From: Caulobacter zeae
Lineage (GTDB): Bacteria > Pseudomonadota > Alphaproteobacteria > Caulobacterales > Caulobacteraceae
Length of the DNA stretch: 64,000 bases
Reading direction: 5' to 3'
Assembly (NCBI RefSeq): GCF_002858925.1
Contig: NZ_PJRS01000010.1
Coordinates: 186,001-250,000 of the forward strand
Part shown: one piece after another, positions 8,121 through 15,614 of the stretch
Numbering within the stretch: the first letter of the stretch is position 1
Layout of the letters: every line of letters begins with the position of its first letter
The notes under the pieces: generated by a model
What the model was told of the DNA's origin: nothing
What the model saw: only the letters and a program-made list of their open reading frames with translations
Databases searched by the model: none
Program-made: the position numbers and the translations under genes

Positions 8121-8558
8121 TCAGCCACCCCTGCGCAGATGCACCAACGGATAGGCCCGCCCCTGCCCGTCGACGGGCGAGCGGCCGGTGACCGTAAAGC
8201 CCATCCGCTCGTAGAAGCCCACGGCCTGGGCGTTCTGTTCGTTGACGTCGGTGGTCAGGGTCGACTGCGTGGCCAGGGCCAGGGTCACCAGGTTGCGGCC
8301 CACGCCGGTTCCGCGATGGTCGGGATCGACGAACAACGCCTGCATGTGCGCGCCGTCCAACAGCATGAAGGCGACGGCGACGTCGGCCTCGTCGACGGCC
8401 ACCCACATGGGCGCGGTCGGCAGGAAGGCCTGGACCTCGGCCTCGATGGCGATGCGGTCCTCGGGCGACAGGAAATCGTGGGTGGCGTCGACCGCGCGGC
8501 GCCAGATCTCGACAATGCGCTCGCCGTCGTCGGGGAAGGAGGGTCGGTAGCTGATCAT
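8121..8558 (-). CDS. GNAT-family N-acetyltransferase
   Basis: 145 residues. The acetyl-CoA loop is ALFVDPDHRGTGVGRNLV (motif A, R/Q-x-x-G-x-G/A), followed by the late GNAT segment NEQNAQAVGFYERMGF. It resembles E. coli YjaB-type acetyltransferases in length and order. I start at the ATG at 8558 (MISYRPS). A TTG 12 codons upstream is in frame but adds a Pro/Arg-rich tail without family character. Confidence 0.82.
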   Translation of the reverse strand: MISYRPSFPDDGERIVEIWRRAVDATHDFLSPEDRIAIEAEVQAFLPTAPMWVAVDEADVAVAFMLLDGAHMQALFVDPDHRGTGVGRNLVTLALATQSTLTTDVNEQNAQAVGFYERMGFTVTGRSPVDGQGRAYPLVHLRRGG

Positions 8559-8598
8559 GGCGTCGGAGGTAGAGCGCCCAGCGGGTCGCGGCAAGGCC

Positions 8599-9153
8599 TC
8601 AGGGCAGCCAGCGCGCCGGCAGGTCGTGCGGGTCCAGCGCCTCGCCCCGGGGCAACCAGGGCAGGCCCGCGAAGATCAGCAGCAGCAGGAAGCCCATGCG
8701 CGCGGCCAGGTCGATGGCCATGCCCCGCATCGACGACGAGATCGCCAGCAGCAGCAGCGCCCCCATCCCCACCGCCAGCAGGCCGATGACCAGGGTCGTG
8801 GCGTCGCGCAGCTTGAAGCCGGCGGTCTCGAACCGGGCGTGCGGCGACAGGTCGGCGCCGACGGCGGCGATGGCCCGCGCGAGCAGGGAAAAGCTTTCCA
8901 GCCGATCCTCGTAGGCGCCAGGGCCGCGCCAGCTCTGCGAGGCGATGGCCAAGCGCTGGCGGCCGAAGCTCAGCACCAGGGCGCGCCGGCGACCGCCGCC
9001 GCGCGGCATGGCCAGGCGGAAGCGGCGAAGATGGGCCAGGTCGAAGCGGCGTTCGCGTGCGCCGCGGCGCTCCACCAGCGTCCCGCCCTCCAGGCTCCAG
9101 GCCGTTTCGGGCTGGAACGGAGCCAGGCGGGCGCTATGGGAAAGGCCGGTCAC
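8599..9153 (-). CDS. Membrane protein of unknown function
   Basis: 184 residues. The N-terminal 110 residues are soluble and Arg-rich with a beta-rich feel (RRFDLAHLRRFRLAMPRGGG), like a PH-like domain. Two hydrophobic helices follow at about 119-140 and 148-166. GTG at 9153 overlaps the TGA of folB (GTGA), so it is translated with the folate gene. I do not recognise the family, and the operon placement alone does not imply a folate role. Confidence 0.65.
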   Translation of the reverse strand: MTGLSHSARLAPFQPETAWSLEGGTLVERRGARERRFDLAHLRRFRLAMPRGGGRRRALVLSFGRQRLAIASQSWRGPGAYEDRLESFSLLARAIAAVGADLSPHARFETAGFKLRDATTLVIGLLAVGMGALLLLAISSSMRGMAIDLAARMGFLLLLIFAGLPWLPRGEALDPHDLPARWLP

Positions 9154-9557
9154 CCGCGGACGGCGGTGATCTCGACGCCGGCGGCGGCGGCGTGCGGGGC
9201 CAGGGCCAGGGGCTTTTCGACCCGCACCCGGGCGCGGGTGACGCGATGGTCGTCGAAGCAGGCCTGGGCCAGGCGCTCGGCGAAGGTCTCGACCAGGTCG
9301 ATATGGCCGGCGGCGGCGATGTCCTGGGCGGCGGTTCGGATGGTCTCGTAGTTCACCGTGTCGCCCAGCTGCTCGCAGTGGCTGGCGGCGACGTCAAGCT
9401 CGACGTCGATGACCAGCGGCTGCACGCGGCCGTGCTCGTGGTCGTAGACGCCGATCTCGGCTTCGACCTTGAGGCCGCGCACGAAGACCTTCGTGACGAT
9501 GATCTTGGCGAGAACGGGCGCCGGGAACGGCGTTTCGGAGAGGGGGGAGGCGGACAA
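9150..9557 (-). CDS. folB: Dihydroneopterin aldolase
   Basis: 135 residues of FolB fold. It cleaves 7,8-dihydroneopterin to 6-hydroxymethyl-dihydropterin and glycolaldehyde in folate synthesis. Visible motifs are VRGLKVEAEIGVYDHEHGR at the start of the tunnelling fold, NYETIRTAAQDI, and LVETFAERLAQACF with the pterin-anchoring glutamate. The start is a TTG at 9557; no ATG precedes the conserved region. It lies 12 nt after a short-chain reductase gene, which supports a pterin-pathway pair. Confidence 0.9.
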   Translation of the reverse strand: MSASPLSETPFPAPVLAKIIVTKVFVRGLKVEAEIGVYDHEHGRVQPLVIDVELDVAASHCEQLGDTVNYETIRTAAQDIAAAGHIDLVETFAERLAQACFDDHRVTRARVRVEKPLALAPHAAAAGVEITAVRG

Positions 9558-9569
9558 GGGCGGGGGCCT

Positions 9570-10346
9570 TCAGGAACCTAGGACGTCGGGCGTGCGCCAG
9601 GCCAGGTGCTGGCCGCCGTCGACCGCGATCATCTGGCCCGTGACCGACGGCGCGTCAATGAGATAGCGCATCGCGGCCGCCAGTTCGGCCGGATCCACGG
9701 GACCGCCCAGGGGCGTGGCCGCGGCCTCGGCCTCGAACTCGCCGGGCGCCTGGTGGATCGAGGCCAGCACCGGCCCGGGGCCGATCGCATTGACGCGGAT
9801 CGCCGGCGCCAGGTCCTGGGCCAGGGTGCGCGTCACCCACCACAGGCCCGCCTTCGAGACGCTGTAGCTGAAGAACTGCGGATTGGGTTTGAGCACCCGC
9901 TGGTCGACCAGATTGACCACCAGCCCCTTCGCATCAGCCGGCAGGGCGGCGGCGAAGGCCTGGGCCAGCAGCACCGGCGCGCGCAGGTTGGCGTCCATGT
10001 GAAGGTTCCAGCTGTCGGCGGTCAAGCCTCCAACCCGGTCGTCCTCGAAGGTCGAGGCCGAGTTGACCAGCAGGGTCAGCGGCCCGATCGCCCGCGACGC
10101 CGCCCCGACCAGGGCCTCGCCGATATCCGGATCGGCAAGCTCGCCCGGCACGGCGACCGCCCGGCGGCCCAGCCCCGTGATCTCGGCCACCACCGCCTCG
10201 GCCTCGTTCCGCGCGGTGCGGTAGTGCACCGCCACGTCATACCCCGCCCGCGCCGTCTCCAGCGCCAGCACCCGCCCGATGCGCCGTCCCGCGCCGGTGA
10301 CGAGCGCGCCGCCGCGCGGGGATGGGGTGAGCGAAGAGCTGGACAT
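9570..10346 (-). CDS. Short-chain dehydrogenase, probable FolM/PTR1-type pterin reductase
   Basis: 258 residues of SDR fold. The cofactor loop is TGAGRRIGRVLA, with the Arg typical of NADPH-dependent pteridine reductases rather than the usual TGxxxGIG. NSAS replaces NNAG, and the active site has YSVSKAGLWWVTR with catalytic Tyr and Lys. The C-terminal SVTGQMIAVDGGQHL is as in FolM. Placement just before folB supports a role in reducing dihydromonapterin or dihydrofolate. AGGAAGG precedes the ATG. The function is inferred from motif and context; a generic SDR remains possible. Confidence 0.8.
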   Translation of the reverse strand: MSSSSLTPSPRGGALVTGAGRRIGRVLALETARAGYDVAVHYRTARNEAEAVVAEITGLGRRAVAVPGELADPDIGEALVGAASRAIGPLTLLVNSASTFEDDRVGGLTADSWNLHMDANLRAPVLLAQAFAAALPADAKGLVVNLVDQRVLKPNPQFFSYSVSKAGLWWVTRTLAQDLAPAIRVNAIGPGPVLASIHQAPGEFEAEAAATPLGGPVDPAELAAAMRYLIDAPSVTGQMIAVDGGQHLAWRTPDVLGS

Positions 10347-10355
10347 CCAGCCTTC

Positions 10356-11477
10356 CTACTTCGCCAGCTTCTCCACCGCCAGCGGGCGCACCTCTTCGAC
10401 CAGTTCGACCAGGAACTTGCCTGGCTCTTCGTGCGGCGGCAGGTGGGCGGAGTGCTCGAACCAGACGAGCTCTTTCTTCGAGGCTTTCAGCCGCGTCAGC
10501 CACGGCTCGATCACCGACGAGGGCGTGGTGATGTCGTGGCGGCCCAGGAACATGAAGACCGGGAACTTCGTCGCCGCGATCTTCGTGTGGTCCACCTCGG
10601 CCATGTCGGGCAGCAGGGCCGGCACCGACAGCTGGCCGCCCTGGTCGATGGCCAGGCGGTCGGCGTAGTCGTAGAGCGGCGACAGGCGGGCGGCGCGGAA
10701 ATAGAAGTCGGCGTTGTCGCGATAGGCGGCGAGGCCCCCGTAGGCCATCACCCATTTGCGCACGACATTGACCTTGGCGAACGGGATCTCGCCGTCGCCG
10801 GGATAGGGCGCCAGGGCCTTCAGCTCGGCCAGCGCCGCCTCGTCCTTGCGCTCGGCGGCGATCTTCAGCAGGGCTTCATACTGGGCCGCCTCGTTGGCGC
10901 GCAGGGATAACAGCGGGCCGACGCCGACATAGGCAGCCACCAGGTCCGGCCGGGCCATGGCCGCGTCGAGCGCGATGACGTTGCCCCACGAGTGGCCGAG
11001 CAGGATCACCTTGCGCGCGCCGACACGGGTCCGGACGTCGTCGATCAGGGCCAGGAGGTCCCTGGTCATCTGGGCCCGCGACAGGTGGGCGCGGTTGGCC
11101 GCTTCGCCGGCCGAGCGCAGGGTCTTGCCCGCGCCCGGCTGGTCCCACTGGACGACGGTGAAATAGTCCTCCCAGCCCTGCTGGTAGGGCCAGGACCGGC
11201 CCATCTCGGTCGCACCCGGGCCGCCGTGGACATAGATGATCACCGGATTGGCCTTGTCGGCCCCACGGATCGACACCCACTGCGGCAAGCCGTTCAGGTT
11301 CACCTGTTCCAGCAGTTGGATCCCGTTCGGCGTCACGATCTTCTGGCGATCGGCGATCATCGCCCGGGCGGTGGCGTAGTGGGCCTCGGTCGGCGGCGGC
11401 GCATTGGGGTCCTGGGCCAGGGCGGGACCGGCCAGCAGGGCGGCGGCGACAAGGGCGGCCGACAGACGACGGAACAT
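10356..11477 (-). CDS. Exported alpha/beta hydrolase, proline iminopeptidase-like (S33)
   Basis: 373 residues with a signal peptide (about 1-22, ending GPALA). The fold has the oxyanion motif HGGPGATE, strand/turn QWDQPGAGKT, nucleophile elbow GHSWGN, acid in FLGRHD and His in EHSAHLPPHEEP, as in S33 proline iminopeptidases. The signal peptide places it in the periplasm. Start ATG 11477 follows GGAGAG. It ends 9 nt before the reductase gene and may be co-transcribed with the folB operon, though a functional tie is not obvious. Confidence 0.85.
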   Translation of the reverse strand: MFRRLSAALVAAALLAGPALAQDPNAPPPTEAHYATARAMIADRQKIVTPNGIQLLEQVNLNGLPQWVSIRGADKANPVIIYVHGGPGATEMGRSWPYQQGWEDYFTVVQWDQPGAGKTLRSAGEAANRAHLSRAQMTRDLLALIDDVRTRVGARKVILLGHSWGNVIALDAAMARPDLVAAYVGVGPLLSLRANEAAQYEALLKIAAERKDEAALAELKALAPYPGDGEIPFAKVNVVRKWVMAYGGLAAYRDNADFYFRAARLSPLYDYADRLAIDQGGQLSVPALLPDMAEVDHTKIAATKFPVFMFLGRHDITTPSSVIEPWLTRLKASKKELVWFEHSAHLPPHEEPGKFLVELVEEVRPLAVEKLAK

Positions 11478-11581
11478 GGAAGCGACTCTCCGGGCGCGAA
11501 GGACCACGCCCCGGTTTAGCCGCCGCCGGGCGCTTCGGCGACCCACGTCGCGCGAACAGCGATTGCCGCCACCTGCCTGAT

Positions 11582-11609
11582 TTGACAGCAGCGCTGCCTG
11601 ACCTATGAT
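11582..11609 (+). promoter_or_regulatory. Consensus sigma-70 promoter
   Basis: TTGACA, a 16-nt spacer and TATGAT, which is nearly perfect. The expected start site (about 11616-11619) coincides with the ATG of a 21-codon ORF, so the transcript would be leaderless. It points toward the Rnk-like gene. The 399 nt between the hydrolase start and the rnk-like start hold only this promoter, the tiny ORF and a hairpin. Confidence 0.75.
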
Positions 11610-11618
11610 GCCGCCACC

Positions 11619-11684
11619 ATGTATCGCATCGAATTCTTCAATCGCGAGCAGCATAGGGCGGGCCACCTCATCGCAGGAGCCTAG
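11619..11684 (+). CDS. Leaderless 21-residue ORF, possibly frameshifted small gene
   Basis: It begins MYRIEFFNREQHRAGHLIAG and stops at TAG 11682-11684, right where an 11-bp stem starts. Skipping the T of that TAG moves reading into the frame that continues PEPLSTRLRR...SVAQDFDT to TAA at 11767-11769, giving about 50 residues in total. This could be a decayed small gene, a +1 frameshift site, or a leader peptide for the downstream rnk-like gene. No family is recognised. Confidence 0.4.
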   Translation: MYRIEFFNREQHRAGHLIAGA

Positions 11685-11724
11685 TCCCGAGCCCCTATCG
11701 ACGCGCCTGCGCCGGGCTCGGGAC
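11684..11724 (+). promoter_or_regulatory. Strong hairpin in the leader of the rnk-like transcript
   Basis: The arms GTCCCGAGCCC (11684-11694) and GGGCTCGGGAC (11714-11724) are perfect 11-bp complements around a 19-nt loop. There is no T-tract on either strand, so it is not a simple intrinsic terminator. It starts inside the stop codon of the tiny ORF. Confidence 0.6.
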
Positions 11725-11876
11725 GAAAATCACATCGACAACAGCGTTGCGCAAGACTTCGACACATAACCGGTCGAGGTCCAGAAAACTTGCGCGCATA
11801 CCCGCATTACTACGGCGCGCGGCCGAGGGCTGCGACGCCGCGCCATGCCACATGGCCAAACGCCAGGAGCGCTTCG

Positions 11877-12296
11877 ATGCCCGCCTCCCCGCCTGTCCCC
11901 CCATTTGACTCCAAACGCGATCCGCGTCCGCCGATCACCGTCTGCGCCGAGGACTACGACGCCCTCGCCGCCCTGGTGGCCCATGCCAGCGCCGCGCCGG
12001 GCCAGGCCCTGCTGGCCGTCGAGCTCGAGCGCGCCGCCGTGGTCGAGGGCGCCCTGGCCGCCAACCGCGTGCGGCTGGGCTCGGAGGTCGACTATCACGA
12101 CCTGGACCGCGACCGGATGCGCACCATCCGCCTGGCCTTGCCGCACGAGGCCAGCATCGACGAGCACCGGGTGTCGGTCACCGCCCCGATCGGGGCCGCG
12201 CTGCTGGGCCTCAAGCCCGGCCAGCGGTTCTCGTGGGCGGAAGCCGGCGGCCGGGTCCGCTCGATCAAGGTGCTGGCGGTGCGCAATGACGGCTGA
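11877..12296 (+). CDS. GreA/GreB C-terminal-like factor, Rnk type
   Basis: 139 residues, the length of Rnk (nucleoside diphosphate kinase regulator). The short N-terminal helical region (DYDALAALVAHAS) is followed by the FKBP-like GreA/GreB C-terminal domain: NRVRLGSEVDYHDLD, TIRLALPHEASIDEHRVSV, IGAALLGLKPGQRFSW. Rnk binds RNA polymerase near the secondary channel and opposes Gre factors. ATG 11877 has AGGAG eight bases upstream. It overlaps the next gene by 11 nt. Confidence 0.85.
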   Translation: MPASPPVPPFDSKRDPRPPITVCAEDYDALAALVAHASAAPGQALLAVELERAAVVEGALAANRVRLGSEVDYHDLDRDRMRTIRLALPHEASIDEHRVSVTAPIGAALLGLKPGQRFSWAEAGGRVRSIKVLAVRNDG

Positions 12297-12852
12297 CGAC
12301 GCGCCGGGCCCCTGCCCCAGCCCCGGCCACGGCCTGAGCACCGCCGCCGCGGCCGCCCTGCTATCTGCGGCCGACCATGTGGAACAGGCCTCGTCCGGCG
12401 CCACGCCGCGCGAGGCCGCCACCCGCCTGTCGCTGCACGCCGAGGACCTGGCCCATTCGCCGGTGGCCCGCGACCAGCTTCTGAGCCGCGCCCTGGAACT
12501 GGCGGCCGGCGACCTTGCCGAGGGCCGTCGCCCGCTGGCCCACTGGCCGCTGTTCTTCGCCGAGGAGATGACGCCGTCGCTTGAGGCCCGCGAGGACGTG
12601 CGCGCCTGGGTGCTGGCCGGGGCCGACCCGATGCTGGCCGACGGCGAGGCGGTGGCCGAGGCCGTCGAGGCCCGGGCCGTGCGCGATCTGGGCGACGCCT
12701 TCGAGACGGCGCGCGGCCTCACCCGCCGCCTGCGCGTCGAGGCCTGGCTGCAGCTGGCGCTGTGGGACGACCCCCGCATCCCGGCTAATGCCGAGACCCG
12801 CTTCCTGATGCGCGCCGGAGGCCGGCGGCTGATGGCGCGGGTGCGGGATTAG
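12286..12852 (+). CDS. Helical protein of unknown function
   Basis: 188 residues, Ala/Glu-rich and predicted almost wholly helical, with no Cys pair or membrane segment. It has two similar stretches around ARDQLLSRALELAAGDLAEG and EAREDVRAWVLAGADPMLAD. It overlaps the Rnk-like gene by 11 nt, so the two are translationally coupled. No motif gives a function. Confidence 0.6.
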   Translation: MTADDAPGPCPSPGHGLSTAAAAALLSAADHVEQASSGATPREAATRLSLHAEDLAHSPVARDQLLSRALELAAGDLAEGRRPLAHWPLFFAEEMTPSLEAREDVRAWVLAGADPMLADGEAVAEAVEARAVRDLGDAFETARGLTRRLRVEAWLQLALWDDPRIPANAETRFLMRAGGRRLMARVRD

Positions 12853-12891
12853 GGAGAGCGAGCGCGGCGGGGAACCGCCGCGCGGACTGGA

Positions 12892-12972
12892 TCAGTCGAT
12901 GCGGCCGAACTCGAAGGCGTTCAGGCCGACGATGACGCCCAGGAAGATGGCGATGATCAGGATCGCGAGCAT
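12892..12972 (-). CDS. 26-residue single-helix membrane peptide
   Basis: It reads MLAILIIAIFLGVIVGLNAF and then EFGRID, one clean hydrophobic helix with a short acidic tail. CCGGAGCG lies about 10 nt before the ATG. It is convergent to the 12286 gene and divergent from the Nudix gene. It has the look of a real membrane microprotein, but I cannot assign a family. Confidence 0.45.
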   Translation of the reverse strand: MLAILIIAIFLGVIVGLNAFEFGRID

Positions 12973-13082
12973 GTTGGCGCCGCTCCGGCTTGGTTGTTGT
13001 TTCCTCGCCTCCGGCTTTAGCGGCCAATGTTCGGTGGAGCAAGGCCTGCCCCTCGCCGCCGAAACAGCCTAGCCTGCACGCC

Positions 13083-13553
13083 ATGCTCTGGCGCCGTAAA
13101 GTCGAACCCTACACCCGTCCCTTCATCTATGCCTGGTTCCGCATGACCCGCGGCCTGACGCTGGGCGTGCGCGGCCTGGTCACCGACGCGGAAGGCCGCG
13201 TGCTGATGATCCAGCACACCTATGTCCCCGGCTGGTACCTGCCTGGCGGCGGGGTCGAGCGCGGCGAGGTCGCCGAGACCTCGCTGGTCCGCGAGATGCA
13301 GGAAGAGGCCGGCGTGCGCGTCATCGGCCGCCCCACCCTGCTGTCGGTGCACAGCAACGAGCCGCGCCATCCCGGCGACCACGTCCTCTTCTACCGCGTC
13401 CACGCCTGGGAGCCGTGCGAGGCGGCGCAGCAGGGCGAGATCCACGAGATCGGCTGGTTCCACCCCGACGCCCTGCCCGACGACGTCACCGACGCCACCC
13501 GCCAGCGCGTCGCCGAGGCCCTGAAGGGCGCGGACGTCGATCCGATGTGGTGA
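13083..13553 (+). CDS. Nudix hydrolase
   Basis: 156 residues. The Nudix box G-x5-E-x7-REMQEEAGV is intact (GGGVERGEVAETSLVREMQE, then EAGV). It is preceded by the strand VRGLVTDAEGRVLMIQHTY and the substrate-side WYLPGGG. Start ATG 13083 (MLWRRKVEPYTRP) is preferred over the in-frame upstream codon. Substrate unknown; the basic N-terminus FIYAWFRMTRGL is shared with small Nudix proteins of unassigned specificity. Confidence 0.88.
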   Translation: MLWRRKVEPYTRPFIYAWFRMTRGLTLGVRGLVTDAEGRVLMIQHTYVPGWYLPGGGVERGEVAETSLVREMQEEAGVRVIGRPTLLSVHSNEPRHPGDHVLFYRVHAWEPCEAAQQGEIHEIGWFHPDALPDDVTDATRQRVAEALKGADVDPMW

Positions 13554-13613
13554 GGGCGGACTTCCGGCGCGATCCGTGCTAAGCGCCCGCCCAACGAAAT
13601 TCACGAGAGTTCC

Positions 13614-14714
13614 ATGGCCCTGAAAGTCGCCATCGTCGGCCTGCCCAACGTCGGCAAGTCCACCCTGTTCAACGCCCTGACCCAGACGGCGTCGGCCCAG
13701 GCCGCCAACTATCCGTTCTGCACCATCGAGCCGAACACCGGCGACGTGGCCGTGCCGGAAGCGCGCCTGAACGCCCTGGCCGCCATCGCCGGCTCCAAGG
13801 AAATCATCCCGGCCCGCATCAACTTCGTCGACGTCGCCGGCCTGGTGCGCGGCGCGTCGAAGGGTGAGGGCCTGGGCAACCAGTTCCTGGCCAACATCCG
13901 CGACTGCGACGCCGTGGCCTTCGTGGCCCGCTGCTTCGAGGACGGCGACATCACCCACGTGGAAGGCCGCATCGACCCGATCGCCGATCTCGAGATCATC
14001 GAGATGGAGCTGATGCTGGCCGACCTGGAAAGCCTGGAAAAGCGCCTGCCCAACGTCGAGAAGCGCGCCAAGAGCGGCGGCGACAAGGAAATGATCGCCA
14101 CCCTGCGCCTGATCAACCTGGCGCTCGAACAGCTGCGCGCCGGCCGTCCGGCCCGCGCCGCGACGATCGACAAGGAAGACGCCAAGGCCTGGGCCATGCT
14201 GCAGCTCCTGACCTCGCTGCCGGCCCTCTACGTCTGCAACGTCGACGAAGCCAGCGCCGACAAGGGCAACAAGTTCTCCGACCTGGTGGCCGAGCGCGCC
14301 AAGACCGACAACGCCAAGAGCGTGGTCATCTCGGCCCAGATCGAGAGCGAGATCGCCCTGCTGGACGAAGCCGAGCGCACCGAGTTCCTCGAGACCCTGG
14401 GCCTGGAAGAACCGGGCCTGAACCGCCTGATCCGCGAGGCCTACAAGCTGCTGGGCCTGCAGACCTACTTCACGGTCGGCCCCAAGGAAGCCCGCGCCTG
14501 GACGATCCCCGTGGGCGCCACCGGCCCGCAGGCGGCCGGCGTGATCCACACCGACTTCGAGAAGGGCTTCATCCGCGCCGAGACCATCGCCTACGAGGAC
14601 TACGTCAAGCTGAACGGCGAGGCGGGCGCCAAGGAAGCCGGCAAGATGCGTTCGGAAGGCAAGGAGTACGTCGTCAAGGACGGCGACGTGATGCACTTCC
14701 GCTTCAACGTTTGA
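13614..14714 (+). CDS. ychF: Redox-responsive ATPase YchF (Obg family)
   Basis: 366 residues. The N-terminal G domain has P-loop GLPNVGKST, switch FVDVAGLVRGASKGEGLGN, and NVDE in place of NKxD, the change that gives YchF its ATP preference. A helical insert spans about 125-200. The C-terminal TGS domain (about 280-366) ends KEYVVKDGDVMHFRFNV. YchF/OLA1 binds ribosomes and influences stress responses. Length and all motifs are canonical. Start ATG 13614 follows GAGAGTTCC. Confidence 0.96.
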   Translation: MALKVAIVGLPNVGKSTLFNALTQTASAQAANYPFCTIEPNTGDVAVPEARLNALAAIAGSKEIIPARINFVDVAGLVRGASKGEGLGNQFLANIRDCDAVAFVARCFEDGDITHVEGRIDPIADLEIIEMELMLADLESLEKRLPNVEKRAKSGGDKEMIATLRLINLALEQLRAGRPARAATIDKEDAKAWAMLQLLTSLPALYVCNVDEASADKGNKFSDLVAERAKTDNAKSVVISAQIESEIALLDEAERTEFLETLGLEEPGLNRLIREAYKLLGLQTYFTVGPKEARAWTIPVGATGPQAAGVIHTDFEKGFIRAETIAYEDYVKLNGEAGAKEAGKMRSEGKEYVVKDGDVMHFRFNV

Positions 14715-14783
14715 TTGCGGACTTGAAATAGTTCGCGTTTCAGCCAAGCTTCACCGCAATTGTTCGGGGGAGCTTGGCTTAGC

Positions 14784-15614
14784 GTGAAATCAGTATCGTT
14801 CGGGCGCGCCGCTTGGGTTGGCGGCGCCCTGCTGGCGGCCCTCGCCGCCGTCGGCGGCCAGGCCGCCGCCCAGACCCGCACCCAGTCAGCCAGCTACGTC
14901 ATCCTGCCGGCGACCGCGCCCGAGGGCGTGCAGGTCGCCAAGAAGGGCGAGCCGCTTCTCGTGCAACAGGCCGTCGCGCCGCGCGCCGCGCGCCTGACCG
15001 CCCAGGCGACCCTGGGCAGCGGCAAGAAGGCCACCGTCTTCCCCGTCGGCGCCAAGATGTTCGGCGTGCCCTCGCAAGGCGGCTTCGCCTACTGCGCTGT
15101 GTCCGAGGGCAAGCGCTGGTGGTCCAGCGCCGCCTTCTCGTGCTTCGAGGACGTCGACGCCGATGGCGACTTCGACCAGGTGCGGCCGTCGGGCTCGCCG
15201 TTCATGAACGTGGCCCTGTTCGTGTTCACCCTGGGCGCGCCCAAGCCGCTGGAGACCTCGGTCGCCTACGAGCGCACGCCCTATGCCGAAGGGCCCTCGG
15301 TCGACTTCGGCCTGATCTGGAACGCCCAGGCCCCACGGGCCAAGGAGGGCGAGCCGACCAAGCCCGGCACGGTGACCGTCCAGCCGGCCTTCGAGAGCCC
15401 CTTGGGCTTTCAGCCCATCCGCAACGGCGGTGCCACGCGCCCGCTGCAAGGTGAGGACAAGCCGGCCAGCATCACGGTCCGCGGCTCGCGCATCGAAGTG
15501 CTGGGACTGACCCCCGAAGGCGACTTGCTCTACCGCGTTCTCGAGACCATCCCTCCGCAGGTCGACCGCGTGACGCTGTCGATCACCACCACGACCACCT
15601 ACGTGTACCGATGA
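14784..15614 (+). CDS. Exported protein of unknown function (pair member 1)
   Basis: 276 residues with a signal peptide (about 1-30, cut after GGQAAAQ). The centre holds a Cys pair (FAYCAVSEGKRWW and FSCFEDVDADGDFDQVR), whose second half is an EF-hand-like DxDxDGxF calcium loop. The start is GTG 14784, with GGGGGAG upstream. It overlaps the next gene by 4 nt (ATGA). The neighbour has the same arrangement of Cys and DxDxDG, so these are divergent paralogues, probably periplasmic partners. Confidence 0.7.
   Translation: MKSVSFGRAAWVGGALLAALAAVGGQAAAQTRTQSASYVILPATAPEGVQVAKKGEPLLVQQAVAPRAARLTAQATLGSGKKATVFPVGAKMFGVPSQGGFAYCAVSEGKRWWSSAAFSCFEDVDADGDFDQVRPSGSPFMNVALFVFTLGAPKPLETSVAYERTPYAEGPSVDFGLIWNAQAPRAKEGEPTKPGTVTVQPAFESPLGFQPIRNGGATRPLQGEDKPASITVRGSRIEVLGLTPEGDLLYRVLETIPPQVDRVTLSITTTTTYVYR

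Noticed and set aside
11695-12779. Long minus-strand frames over the Rnk-like gene region
   Set aside because: They are shadows of the plus-strand Rnk-like and 12286 genes and show low-complexity Arg/Ser/Ala composition.
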